Assembly (NCBI GenBank): GCA_946406115.1
Contig: OX291545.1
Coordinates: forward strand, 17,188,001 to 17,252,000
Reading direction: 5' to 3'
Source of the DNA: Apoda limacodes
Lineage: Eukaryota > Arthropoda > Insecta > Lepidoptera > Limacodidae
Length of the DNA: 64,000 nucleotides
Made by a program: the position numbers and the translations under genes. This document shows positions 43,350-55,447 of this stretch, one piece after another. The stretch's first letter is position 1. Every line of letters begins with the position of its first letter. The notes under the pieces were generated by a model that searched no databases, had not been told where the DNA came from, and saw only the letters and a program-made list of their open reading frames with translations.

Positions 43350-43962
43350 AAATCGGCCAAGTGCGAGTCGGACTCGCGCACGAAGGGTTCCGTACCATTA
43401 TATATAAAATTAAATGTTTATTTTTATTTTTATATTTGAGTTGATTAAATGATAGATAAATTGCGGTTTAGCACCTACTAGATCTTGTTCAAACCAATTT
43501 TCGGTGGAAGTTTGCATGGTTATGTACATCTTATATTTTTTTAGTTTTATCATTCTCCTTTTTAAGAAGTTACAGGGGGGCGATACATTTTACCACTTTG
43601 GAAGTGTCTCTCGCGCCAACTATTGAGTTTAGAAAAAAATTATATTAGAAACCTCAATATCATTTTTGAAGACCTACACTGATAGACACAAACGTATGGG
43701 TTTGATGAAAAAAAAAAATTTTCAGCTTTGGTTCTAAGTATGGGGAACCCCCAAAATTTATGTGTTTTTTCTATTTCTGTGTGAAAATCTTAATGCGGTT
43801 CACAGAGTACATCTACTTACCAAGTTTCAACAGTATAATTAACTTATAGTTTCGGAAAAAAGTGGCTGTGACATACGGACGGACAGACAGACAGACAGAC
43901 ATGACGAAATCATAAGGGTTTCGCTTTTTGCCAATTGGCTACGGAACCCTAAACATCGCAAA
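43350..43962 (-). repeat. 'GGTTCCGTAG' interspersed repeat (minus), long variant
   Basis: Border 'ggccaagtgcgagtcggact', then blocks 'aaccaattttcggtggaagtt', 'ttaccactttggaagtgtct', 'aatgcggttcacagagtaca', 'gtggctgtgacatacggac' with a GACA run, ending 'ttggctacggaaccctaa'. The plus-strand equivalent is at 55448-55925. Confidence 0.7.
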
Positions 43963-44119
43963 ATACAAATACAAATAGTTATACATAGGTAAGATAATAC
44001 AGGTTTTTATAACAGATTTTGTGTTCTCTATGTTTTGCCGTTGATTGCGGCGTACAAATATTTAAGCATGCACTGAAATACACCGTTCTAAAAAAATTAA
44101 TATTAAAAGATACAATACT

Positions 44120-45480
44120 TATTATATTATAGAATCACTCATAAACTCGTTTATTGTGTAGTAACATTTTTCTGTAAGAATTGATTTATCCGGTATTTTA
44201 TTGTAAATAAGTGGAGCCATCCCATAAATAATTTTACTCATGAGCTTAGTTTCGCATTTTTTAAACATAATTTTGTTAAATGTTGAGCTGATTCGTCCTT
44301 TTGTCCATTTTAAAAAAAGAGATGGATTGCACTTAACAAAAATACAAAATTTCCAAAATGTATAAAGATGGTAGTGTCAATATTTTCAGTTCATTGCACT
44401 GGGTAAATCGTTTATATATAGTAAAAAAAATAATGGTCCTAATACATTTCCTTGTGGTACGCCGCATTTAACAGTTTTCGCGCTGGATAAGTACTTTTAT
44501 TCTATTTTTGTTTTTTTGCATATTCTTGTGATCTCAGTATATTGATGTCGGTCTGGTAAGTATGACCTAATCAAATCTAAAATCGGTCCTCTAATACCAT
44601 AGGCTGTTAATTTATCAATTAATGTATTATGATCTACGTGGTCAAACGCTTTGGTCATGTCTGTATATATTGCACATATTTGTGTTTTTTATCTACATTA
44701 ATCGTGATTGAGTCTAGGAAATCAAAAATGGCCATATTAATTGTTTTGTTTTTTCTAAATCCCTTCTGTTCTGGACAGAGTATACGTAGTTACATAATTG
44801 GAAATAGCTTCATAAATATTTTTTTCAAAAGTTTTTGCAAATATCGACATAAGCGCGATAGGCCTGTAATTTTTCTAAATTTTCTTTATTCTGCTATTTA
44901 AAGAGAGGTTTTATTATAACTGTTTTAGTTTGGTTGGAAATACGCCTTCTTTTATACATAAATTTATAATGTGAACTAAAACGTTTGTTATATCCGAAGC
45001 CACATATTTAATAATTTTTGTTGATATTCCATCATAGCCAACACTATTCGTATTTTTTAATGTTTTAATTATTCTTGCTACTCAACTATCATTTTCTGTC
45101 ACCGGAAACATGAACATAGATTGAGGTTGATGACTCACATCGATTTTGTATTTGTCATTGTGAATTGAGAGTTACTAACAAAGTAATCGTTAAAAGTGTC
45201 TGCTATCTCTGTGGGATCTGTCACTATGCTATTATTATTTCTTATTCTCTGTATAGATTCCTTAGAATAGGCGGTTTTGTTTTTATTTATTATTTGCCAT
45301 GTTGCTTTTGTTTAATTTTCTGCAGACTTTATGAAATGATTGTTTTGTGTTAATTGAGTCAATCTAATAATCTTTTTAAAGTTTTTTGAGCAGGATTTCA
45401 AATTTGCCTTATTTGTTTTTGTCGGCATGAATCTATAGCGCCAAAGTAGTTTTTTTCTTGTTTTTACTACATATTTCGCA
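44120..45480 (-). pseudogene. Non-LTR retrotransposon reverse-transcriptase relic
   Basis: Minus-strand translations in shifting frames give, in order: TDPTEIADTFNDYFVS, GYDGISTKIIK, RPIALMSIFAKTFEK (RT1/2), LCPEQKGFRKNKTINMAIFD, DMTKAFDHVDHNTLIDKLTAYGIRG-type palm motif A, and [20 protein letters not shown]. The catalytic (Y/F)ADD region is deleted and the sequence jumps to a C-terminal part (PLIYNKIPDKSI). Many stops and frameshifts, so dead. Its organisation is CR1-superfamily-like; the clade is not assigned. Confidence 0.8.
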
Positions 45481-45839
45481 TCAGGTTATTTCAAAAGATA
45501 ATGATCGAACGGTAAATTTCTTTGTGTGACTCGTGTGCTAGAAAAAGTACATGTTCACCTCTTTGTCACGAAAAGAGATTTTCGAAAATGAGTAGTACAA
45601 ATATTTTTTTTTACAAAAATTTTGTCCTTAGCAAAGTTCTTGCCTGATTCTGATTTTCCCCTGACTCCTAATTAAATTTTCCTAAATTTGGCACTTTTCA
45701 ACATGTTTTCCCCTAAAGATTTATTTTAAGAATAAAACATAATATAAAGTAAATAACTGTTTATTAAACTATGTACTGACCATATTATTTCTTAATATTC
45801 TTAAAATACATCCATTATTTGGGTTTCCAATTTCAAAAA

Positions 45840-48800
45840 ATTCAATTCAAATTCAAATAGATTATTTCTCAAAAATAGGATACAGTATCACTTTTTTGAC
45901 GTCAGTATAATATGCAAGGAATTTATAAACTACTACCGTTTCGGAATCAAGATAGCGTTCTGGGGAGAAGAAACGGCAAAGAAACTCTCCAGCTGTCGCT
46001 CTTTTCAATTTTAATTATACATATAACGATTGGTACATTTCCAAGTAGTATGATAACAACATTTTCATTATTCCCATGCGTTTTTATTTATGAGATAGTT
46101 TTTAATTGAATAATAAGCTTTTTTGACAAGTTTCTGTTTAATTAAATTTTTAAACTTTTTTAAATTCAGTTTACATACTTCTACAGGGATTTTGTTGTAA
46201 AAACGGACACATTATACTTTAAATGATTTATCAATTTTTTCAAGCCTTGTGTGGATCAGAGCCAGTTTGTGTCTATTTCTTGAATTTCGATTATGAACAT
46301 CACTATTTTTTTTAAAAAGATTAATATTCTTATGAACATACATTAAATTATAAAATATATATTGACCAGGTAAAGTTAGTATATTGATCTCTTTAAATTT
46401 ATCCCTTAAAGAGTGTCTGTTAGATAAATTGTATATTGCTCGAATATACCTCTTCTGCAGTACAAATATTGTCTGTATATCAGCTGCGTGTCCCCATAAT
46501 AAGATACCATAGGACATCACGCTATAAAAGTACCTAAAATATACTAGCCGGGCTGTGGCTTCGTCTGTAAGTTGACGAATCTTTTTAACCGCAAAAGCTC
46601 CAGAACTAAGTCTTTTCGCCAAAACAGCTATGTGTGGGCCCCATTGAAGTTTTGCATCTAAAGCAATGCCTAAGAATACAGCGCTATCTACAACATCTAA
46701 TTGCACCCCATATATAAGTACATTGGTTCTTACTTGACTAACATTTGGCGTTAAGAATTTCATACATTTGGTTTTCTTACTGTTTAAAAGCAAATTATTC
46801 ATATCGAACCAGTGGACAACTTTAGACGGACAGTTGTTGACATTATCTAGAATTGTTTCGCGTCTTTTAACTCTAAACAATAGTGAGATGTCATCTGCGA
46901 ACAACACTATCTCGTGATTGTTTTTAACGACCTCCGGCAGATCATTAATGTATATAAGAAATAGGAGTGGCCCCAGGATGGAGCCCTGTGGAACGCCTAT
47001 TTTAATTTTAGATCCAGGGGCGCGCTTCCCATTTATATCAACTGTCTGAATCCTATTGTCGAGCTAATGAGTTTAAGTGCAGTACCCCTAATACCATAGT
47101 AATGCAATTTCCTAATTAGGGTTTCATGTTGGACGCAATCAAATGCCTTGGATAGATCACAAAAAACACCCAAGGCATCCATTGAATCCTCCCAAGCATG
47201 AAATATGTGCTGAATAAGCTCAACGCCAGCGTCGGTTGTTGACCGACCTTTAGTGAACCCAAACTGTTTGCAAGTCAGTTGTGAAGTAAAATGACTACTC
47301 ATTTGATTTAAGTTCAGTTTTTCAAAGATTTTACTGAAAACAGGTAGTATAGAGATAGGTCTAAAGTTAGAGAGGTCAGTAGTACTACCTGATTTAAATA
47401 TAGGTATAATTTAATACACCACAATCAATAGATTTATTAAATGTTACAGCTAGTTGGGGAGCAATCACAGAAATTATGGCTTTTACTAAGGTAACTGAAT
47501 GGCCCCAGAGGTCAGCTGTATTTTTTATTTTTAGAGAATTCAATGCTTTGATAACATCATTATGATTTACATGTCTAAATTTAAATTATTTTGGGCATTA
47601 TTTTACATTTTCATTTAACAGAGCCTCTGCTATTAATGGAGATGAGTTTAGTGAGTTGGTAGTTGAGAATGGAATATCCAGGAAAAATTTATTGAACAAT
47701 GATGCAATATCTGTTTGAGAGTTAAAAATAGTCCCATCAACTTCTAGACAATAATAAGTTTTATGAGATTTTGATTTTCCAGTCTCAGCATTAATAATAC
47801 TCCAAGTAGTTTTTATTTTATCATTACTATTTTTAATTTTTTCACTTAAACGACAGATTACTTTAAATAATTTAGAGTATTTTTTAACATAATCATTAAA
47901 TTTCTCACTTATATTAAACTTTCACTATATAACTCATACAATCGTTTTCTGCTTACATGGATGCCCACAGTAGCCCCAATCACTAAAACATGGACGTTGG
48001 TTAGCTAAGACACTCTTGGGTTTAAATACAGAGTCGTACTCATCACTAAAAACTTTAAAAAACATATTATATTGTGTATTTGGATCATTATGTTCGACAA
48101 GAGTCGGTATTTTTAACAATAAATTTTTTTTAAAGTTTTGGAGTTATCCAAGTGTCGTTTAGTTTTAGGTCTTATAACAATTTTTTCCTTACATTTATTC
48201 TCCGTTAACAATTCAATTTGCAATGGTCACACAATGGTCAGAAGTAAGGTTATTTATAATGCTTTTAATTGTAACTGTTATACAATCTGTAAAAATATTA
48301 TCTATGCATGTTGCTGTATTGGCTGTTATTCTAGTCGGTGATAGAAATATATTTTTACAGTTGAATGATTGAAATAGACTTTTTAATTTTATGCATAAGG
48401 AGGACTTTTATATTAACAGATCTATATTAAAATCTCCGTATACAAATACATTTTTATTTTTTTTACAAATAATGGATAGAGCCACCTCCATTTTATTTTC
48501 AAAAATGACAAAATCCGCTGAGGGCGGCCTGTACACACTAACAACAATGAAATGCTCTAACTCCACACAGGCTATTGCACGCCTCATAAGCGGAGTGGTG
48601 AGGTAGTGCTCTGCTCTCGACATGTCAAAAAACCCAGTCTTTCTAAACTTAAATGACTTTTTTTTTTAATATAACACTTACAGGATAATATGAGTGCACT
48701 AATATGAAGTTAAATAATCTGTCTAGCACATATGGTACATTTTATAAACAATTAATTTGTTTATTATAATAAATAATTACATTAAAACTAATCATTCTTG

Positions 48801-49445
48801 GACGTCCGTGAGTCTGTGTTTATGTGACCATGTATGTGGCAGAGAAATTGGTCGAAAAATTCATCTTACCGGAATACTTTTGTTTTTAATATATAAAGTA
48901 TTACACTGTGCTGATTCCTAGTTAATATTAGCGTTCTAAGTACTGTCGTTTAATTATAATTTATAAAAAACTAAAATACCACTGTATACTGTATATCTAT
49001 ATATTTTATTTTTATTTTATAGTATATTTTTTCCTCACCTTATTTGTTATTTTATTTTAAAAAACTTGAGTTTTTGTTTTAGAATATTTTTTTTGCACTT
49101 TTGGATTTTCCAAATTTTTTCAATAATTCGTTCAACAGAGAGGCTCACAATATCTTTCCGATCTTTTTGTTTTAACTTGTTATTTACAAGAATCAAAGAG
49201 CCACCATGAATAGCGTGTTCCCTGTTGAACGAACTACCAATTTGGTGACTACTGAAGTTGAACATGAACTGGTGAGATTTTAGCCAATGTTCTGTAATGC
49301 ATAGAATATCTATGTTGCAGCAGTTCATGAACAACTCTATTTCAAGGTCTTTTCCAAGCATACCTTGAATATTTTGGTGGACTATGTTTAGGGATTTTAC
49401 ATTATGTTTTTTTCTAGAACATTTGGGTAAATTATTATTAGACAA
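45840..49445 (-). pseudogene. Near-complete non-LTR retrotransposon pol ORF and 3' UTR, inactivated
   Basis: On the minus strand: endonuclease start (SLNIVHQNIQGMLGK, ILCITEHWL, HGGSLILVNN), an AT-rich interruption of about 420 bp (48625-49046), the rest of the endonuclease (VVSVYRPPSAD, YGDFNIDLL), linker with FFKVFSDEYDSVFKPKSV, then RT: NFRPISILP, KQFGFTKGRSTTDA, FCDLSKAFDCVQHETLI, IGVPQGSILGPLLFLIYI, VLFADDISLLF, and a C-terminus with WGHAADIQTIFVLQKR. A few bases are lost at about 47060 between YYGIRG and the VPQG segment, shifting the frame. The 3' UTR (46200-45840) carries 'gtttctttgccgtttcttctc' and ends in a TTGAA-type tail. No ORF1 found. CR1-superfamily-like. Confidence 0.85.
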
Positions 49446-49861
49446 AAAAGTCAGAGCGATTCTCTGTTGTACACTTACCTAAAAAAAAGTATTTGGAACA
49501 GTTTCCAAAGTCTTAAAACTATATTATCTTGCCCAATAGAGACAATTTGACTAGAACAACACTTTATTGTTTTTTTTTTCTTAAAAACAAAACACATCAT
49601 TTCAAAAAAAATTTCAACATTGCCTTATAAATCCTTGTATCCATTAACATAATAGGATTCGCGGCGCTATATAGCATAAGCGACTTCATACAAACAAATT
49701 AAACACTTATTTTCGACTGTTATATATCCTGAAATTTTAAACACATGTTTTAGGAATACATAACCGTACTATAAAACGGCCTATTTAAAGTTACCGGCAC
49801 AGCGCCATCTAGCTTATTATTGAGAGAAACAGTAGTACATTTTTTTGTTGAAAATGATTTT
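49446..49861. other. AT-rich DNA upstream of the LINE relic
   Basis: Could include the lost 5' part of the element; nothing recognisable. 'ccggcacagcgccatctagc' at 49795 resembles a repeat border. Confidence 0.4.
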
Positions 49862-50005
49862 CAAAGTTAGGCAACGTCGGGTTTCGTCAGTACTTGGATG
49901 GGTGACCTTGGCGGCATTTTTTTTGTGTTTTTTTAATTACGCAAATGGTGGTATACGGAATCCTCGGTGCACGATTTCAACTCGCTCTTGGCCAGTTTTT
50001 TGTAA
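49862..50005 (+). repeat. 5S rRNA-derived segment joined to the 'GAGTCCGACTCGC' border
   Basis: 'agttaggcaacgtcgggttt' continuing 'cgtcagtacttggatgggtgacc' (49867-49908) closely follows the 3' half of 5S rRNA, including the box C region. After a T-run it continues 'ggtatacggaatcctcggtgcac' and 'ctcgctcttggccagttttt', the border of the 'GGTTCCGTAC' repeats. The 5' half is missing, so it is not a gene. Confidence 0.6.
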
Positions 50006-50760
50006 CGGTAACTCATTGTAGTACATATAAATGTAATTGTAACCGTAAAATATAAAACAATATTAAAATAATGCATACTGAAGTTTGTCTCAAAAAATAA
50101 TGTAAAAAAATGTATATAAACAACACATTGCAATAAAAACGATAAAATAAAACAGTTTTTATGAGAAACTACCTAAAGCATGAAAAATTGTAAGTGAACA
50201 CCATCGTAGCACGTCGTAACCCATCGGTCGTAGCAGCGGTACGATTTACAAAGGCAACGTAGAGCAGTGTGAGTCGAAAGGCGTGCCTTACAGCGCAACA
50301 CGCCCCGCCTGAGTGAGACCACTATAGCGCCGCCTACCGGACCACTTCCACTGGGATGAATTCTGTCCTCATCATTCATAACTTCTGCACTACCTCCAAA
50401 TAAGGTCGAAAATCATATTCGAAAGGGAACTGAGACTTAACCTATGTGCTCTACTCTCTCTCTTTAGTAGTATTCCTCGATACTTCTTATAATGTATGTA
50501 TGTATGTCGTTTCAGGCTTTCATGCAAATGGTGGTCTGTTAATGAAGTCGACGAGAATTATGGCCATTGTTACTGCAGCCAAGCACCGTAATGGCCCATT
50601 TTGTAGGCGTATATCATAATAATATATGGGACAATTACTTATAAAATGCCATTGGTCTTTATTCCTAGCAACGAATTTATGATAATTTTATTTCTTGTAA
50701 TGTATGATATTATACAGCTATAAAAATCTTCCTATATACATTTTTAGAAATACATTATAC
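50006..50760. other. Intergenic DNA; moderately GC-rich segment 50190-50370
   Basis: A 68-codon minus-strand frame (50173-50379) overlaps the GC-richer part but shows no domain. A repeat origin is possible. No gene is called. Confidence 0.4.
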
Positions 50761-50990
50761 ACTATCTTTTGTCAGTGGCTCCGCCCGCGCTAAATTCGGA
50801 TATGGGTTCGTTCACGTGAAATTCGGTTATAGATATTCCTGTGGGAACGTTTGAATTTTCTGGGATGAAAAGTAGCATATGTCCTCCTCTGTCTTTTTAA
50901 CTATTCCTGTTCTAAATTTAAGCTCAATTGGATGCTCCATTACGACGTGAGGAAAGGACAAACAAACAATCTCACTTTCGCATTTACAGT
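50761..50990 (-). mobile_element. Helitron-like element, truncated
   Basis: Left end 'actatcttttgtcagtggctc' then 'cgcccgcgctaaattcgga' and 'ggttatagatattcctgtggg', as in 35863. The right side stops at 'cactttcgcatttacagtata', without the terminal 'aatattagtagga' block. Confidence 0.6.
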
Positions 50991-51639
50991 ATACAGTATA
51001 CAGTATGGATAAATGAGTTATTTGAATAGAAAATAACAAAATGAATTTATTTTGTAATTTTATTCTTCAATAGGTTTTAATTAAGGGACTGAAAACGCTA
51101 TTAAAACATTTTATCGAACCTTTTCATTAGTTTTTTTTGATCTGCGTTTCCATTTCGTTTAAATGGACGTATCAGAACCATCAGTTCACTAAATAAATAA
51201 AAAAAGTGAAAAAAAACCTTTTGAATTTCTTAACACGTTGAAACCAAGCAAAATATTAGCTGTACAAAACAAACTTCCCGCACTTTTAGCTGTGTTTTTA
51301 TATCACGTTAAAGGTACGAATATAATACATATTATATACTAATATTCTTTTGTGAATCAGTTTCGAAAGTATAAAAAAATGTGCAAATTTTATTCAGCAA
51401 GCAAAGAAACATTTTTAATCAGACGCTTTACATAAAAAAAAACGATATTAAAATATATCTAACAAAGTAAAATTTAGTTCTTAGCTTTTGGGTCATACAT
51501 CAGTTAGCTAGCTACGGTGTGCTAAAAACTAAGGCTAAATATAACTGTAACGTATTTTAGTTGAGAAATCACATTAGAATAATTTAAATATCGGTATCAA
51601 AACAAGTATTTTAAGAGGATCGTATGGACACCTGACAAT

Positions 51640-51790
51640 GATAAGAGGCGAGACGGGCTCGTTGTGATGAGCCAGCACAGTGGCGGCGGCGGCAACGTGG
51701 CACATTTTTCCACTAGCAAGGTCGTTGCTGGCTCTGACGTCATTGATTCACTCTACTTTCCTTTTCGGGTAATAATTCGTTTCGAACTAC
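51640..51790. promoter_or_regulatory. GC-rich island with a TGACGTCA site (candidate regulatory DNA)
   Basis: Contains 'gatgagccagcacagtggcgg' and a perfect CRE-type octamer TGACGTCA followed by ttgattcac. A 42-codon frame starting MSQHSGGGGN is open across it but ends soon and has no recognised domain. It lies 21 kb downstream of tj. Function is inferred from composition only. Confidence 0.25.
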
Positions 51791-52104
51791 CTTAAGAAAA
51801 CTTACACTCAATCTTTGAGAAACTTTTAAAACGTTTCCTAATCACAAGTACACATAGGCGTAATACAATTTATTATATAAATGGTGTGGCGTTCTCTCGA
51901 CACCGAAAGATAAATGGGTTTCAGGACTTATTACGTCTGATAAAAGAAAACTAGCGTGAAAGTGCTGGCCTTGTAGTAATACTTAGTAATAATCGCAGTC
52001 TGCCTCCTCAAACCTTGAGCATAGAGGTGGCATATGGCAGTCAGATATTTGGACATCGACCGTCGCAGTGAACTAGTGGTTTAATATGTCCCAAATGTAA
52101 CGCC
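51791..52104. other. Intergenic DNA
   Basis: No gene or recognised repeat. Confidence 0.45.
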
Positions 52105-52350
52105 GATATGTATACATAAATAATGAAATGATAAATAATTAAAAACAGTGCCATCTGGTCTCAAACCAAGACAACGGATTTTTTTATATACTATCTTTTT
52201 GTAAATACATACACATACAAAGAAATTACTGTAACACGCAGTCTCAAGACAAGCACAAATGTTCATCACATAAATGTTTGTCTTGTGCGGGAATCGAAAT
52301 CACGCCCCTCGTTTCAGCAATCGGGTCAAGTTACGGAGCCGACGAATGTT
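52105..52350 (-). mobile_element. tRNA-derived SINE (copy E, minus strand)
   Basis: Inverse of head 'cttgacccgattgctgaaac', B box-like 'tttcgattcccgc', body 'catttgtgcttgtcttgagac', 'tatgtatttacaaaaaga', then 'ccgttgtcttggtttgagac'. Closest to the copy C subfamily, with the extended 3' part of copies A and B. Confidence 0.7.
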
Positions 52351-52619
52351 TTGTTGTAATAACGAAACGGTAAAGGTATAATTCAGACTAGAGTCTTGTA
52401 TAATTTAGAAATTCTAGCATTAAACTCGGTAAATTCTGTACTCAGGAAAATTTATAAAAACATATTTTTATAGAAACGTATGATCATTGAACAGGAAAAA
52501 TATAGATAAATAGACGATTAATATAGGCTAGTATGCTAAGGGGTGGCGGTGTTATCGCATGTAAAAGATTAAACATATTACATAATACAAACCTTACTTA
52601 TGTCCAAATAATAACAAAA

Positions 52620-52790
52620 GGCAACGTAAAGTGCAAACACCTGTTTGGTCGGGTGGTGGAAAAAGGGCTGATAGCGTGGAAGCAGAGCGCTTACTTCGTG
52701 CTGACGCGAGCAGCCAGCTCGGCAGGGTCGCCACGCCGCCCCGGTCGATAGCCGCGCTCCGGCACACTTACTACGTCACAACGCTATTTT
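52620..52790. promoter_or_regulatory. GC-rich island with a CRE-type Maf-site-like sequence
   Basis: TGCTGACGCGAGCA at 52699-52712 matches 12 of 14 positions of the CRE-type Maf recognition element TGCTGACGTCAGCA. The island also has 'caaacacctgtttgg' and 'actacgtcac'. An overlapping 72-codon frame is not recognisable. Regulatory role is inference. Confidence 0.3.
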
Positions 52791-54114
52791 ACTAGTACAC
52801 TACGATTATTTTTAGATCATAATTTTAAAACAATTTGGTAGCAAAGCCAACATTAAAAACATGCTTTTCAAGTTAGTGTTTAAAAAAATCTTCGTTGGAT
52901 GTATTCTATAAAGTAGGGCAGAGCGGGGTCTCTTGAGCCACGGGGTCACCACACATAGAACAACACATATCATATAGTAGGTACAAGTGATAGGTCCGTA
53001 GCGAAATAGGAGTGGTATTGAATCAAGGCGATGTAATCCTTGTTGCTGACGGCCTTTAATCTGACTGTTTTATTAAATTGTAAGTTTACCACGAAAATTT
53101 GGAAATATGTTTCGTTTTGTTTTTGGTTGCAAGCACATATGTCAGGTATCTCGAAAACCAAGTAACTGTATTTTGACTTCAAAACGATAACGATATCAAA
53201 AATAAATTACAATTAACAGGTTTTGGGTGATCTAACAGATTAACAAGAATTCTGGGACCGTGTTCCGATTTGATACGGCATGTAAAAGCGTGGGTAGCAA
53301 AGTCCAAGGCAAAAACTATTAGAAACTGACTCTAGCAAAGAAATAGAGCTTGCTAAGAAAACCAAATATTACCTCAAAACGTTAAAATTGCGCACACTCA
53401 TGCAACATTTTCCTCAGACTGCTTAAAGGATGAATATTTAAGTCTTGTTTTTGTCAAGAGCTATTTAGATTGTCTTATTTATTTGTTTATGTTAATTTTT
53501 ATTAAAGTTATACCTCACAGTGTGTAACCCCGCATGCTAGCTCAGTCGATGCCATTGTTAGCTAAGCCATCTACATCATACCGTTTTTAATAGAAATGTA
53601 AGTAATTCAGATTAATAACGTCTAAACGAAAGTTTTATGGCAGAGTTACACGAACAAACACATAAGCTTATTAAATAAAAAGCTATCGTTCCTTATTTTA
53701 TCAGTAAATATGATCTTAACTGCTTTGAACAAATCATTTTCAAGTGGCTCTGCTCTGTTACTATTGTGATTTTTCTCAGTTTTTAACCCATGGTGAAAGA
53801 ATTAGAACAAAAGGTGCAACTTTTTTTTCAAACTTATGCACTTAATAACTCCCACAGCTATACACTTAAGAGAAAAGCAACTTGCATTTTTGAAGACGTA
53901 TCCAACGACACTCCACACGACAGTGGGATGCGCGAAATAAGAATTTTTCATCCCTCAGTTCAATAAAGTTTATAGTGAAAAATATAATAATAATATTTTC
54001 ATTATTATACTTTAGTTTACATAAGTCCTTAAAGATTTAACCTATTATTTAATATTTTTTCTCAATTTAAAAATATAATATATTTTTAAAATATCTAAAA
54101 ATATACCATTTATT
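52791..54114. other. AT-rich intergenic DNA
   Basis: No gene or recognisable repeat. The small minus-strand frame 52970-53182 is not supported. Confidence 0.5.
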
Positions 54115-54310
54115 TCCGATTCGTGATCGCTACTCGAGAAAACTTTCTCCCCACCGGTTATCGGTTCGATAAACGATGGTACCTTCTATTGCCACTTCAG
54201 TCCGTGAATTTGGTTTTTCGGCTTACTTCCGCGTTTCGGATTTTATCGCGCAAAGAAAAACACCAACAGACCGTCTCTGAGCTCATTTTAGAGGCCAATA
54301 ATTAGATACC
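54115..54310 (-). pseudogene. RTE-like non-LTR retrotransposon, 3' coding fragment
   Basis: Minus-strand translation gives KIRNAEVSRKTKFTD, then, in another frame, RTDNRWGESFLE before a stop. This is the same C-terminal region as the fragment at 11014-11159 (DDRW...FLEW). Small deletions and a stop make it dead. Confidence 0.55.
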
Positions 54311-54679
54311 ACGTTTCTGATCCGTAAGTCTGTACCAGATACTTAAGTTATTTTCATTTTTTCATTAATTTTTGTGCCAAATTTTATCAATGTATATAAA
54401 ACCTGCCCTGTACTCTTAAGGTTTACCCTTCCGATATAATCATCATCTTAATCGATTGTTACAAACCTATGACCTGACAAAAATAACAAATAAAGTTGAA
54501 TTGAAAATCTCCTATCATTTAAGATTAATTTTGGGTAGTCATTTGTAGGTGGAAAATGAGTATATGTACAGATAGGCCTACATGAATCGCCTTTGCCATT
54601 ATTTATAATCCAAGTCGATATTTTCAAAGTTATTTAAAACTAATGTAACAAGAAAGGTAATCGCAGCTAACAAATATTA

Positions 54680-54850
54680 TAAGCCTTTTTTATACTCTAG
54701 GCTGGTGTGTCAAATCGATTTGTTCAGAGAAGACGAAAACGCTGACGCCATGCCACAGCCGCCGCCGCCGCGCCGTCACCGGCACCCAATATACTGCTTA
54801 CACAGCAGGGTCGGCTATCATATCAAGCCCTATTTACTTTGAATACTTAC
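54680..54850. other. GC-rich island with CCG repeats
   Basis: 'ccacagccgccgccgccgcgcc' sits in AT-rich DNA. A plausible acceptor (cttttttatactctag, ending 54700) precedes a frame open to 54843, so an exon is conceivable, but no donor, partner exon or domain is seen. Left as an island of unknown role. Confidence 0.3.
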
Positions 54851-55139
54851 TACTTACTTCCATAAATTCAAGTTCGTCTATTGATCTATATATTCTTCTC
54901 TGTGCTATTATAAAACTGTAATTTACAAACACACAACCAATATAAAAATAATACTTTAGATATTTAAAAAGTAATTGTTATCTACTATCCAAAATACTTA
55001 AAATAACTTTTTATAGTCTGCATGTTGACAGTCGTCTGTCTTTGGTTCAATAAAAAATATTCTGAGCCTGTCTGAATAGATTGAGCCGTTTTCGATCCTT
55101 TTTAAATTAACAAGCAAATTTCTATGTGTATATGGATAT

Positions 55140-55265
55140 CTTCACGCTTTTATTTCCCGAAAGGGGGTAACCAGTAGCTGGACACATACCTCCTCGACAT
55201 AATGATGTGGAGGATAGCCACTTTTCATTAACCACTTTAGTACTGCGTGGCAATAAGCCTGTCGC
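55140..55265. repeat. Fragment of a lepidopteran interspersed repeat
   Basis: 'tttatttcccgaaagggggta' with 'agtagctggacacata' resembles the 'atccccgaaggggtaggcagaggtgca' segment common in lepidopteran repeats. Both ends missing. Confidence 0.4.
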
Positions 55266-55447
55266 GTCGCTGCAACACTTTTCCCAATGCAGTGTATCTA
55301 TATATATATATATATATGTCTCATAAGTCGAGAATAACCAACTTTAAAGTGATAAGTGGTAGAATAAACGACCAGGTACTTTGCTAGGACTTGATAAACT
55401 ATACATGCTGTAAATTTAAACCTTTGGTAAAGCATAGTTGTTTTATT

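Noticed and set aside
49862..49910. 5S rRNA gene
   Set aside because: Only the 3' half is present, with base changes; embedded in a dispersed repeat.
51669..51797. 42-codon frame starting MSQHSGGGGN as a small protein
   Set aside because: Short, ends quickly, no conserved motif; composition explained by the GC-rich island.
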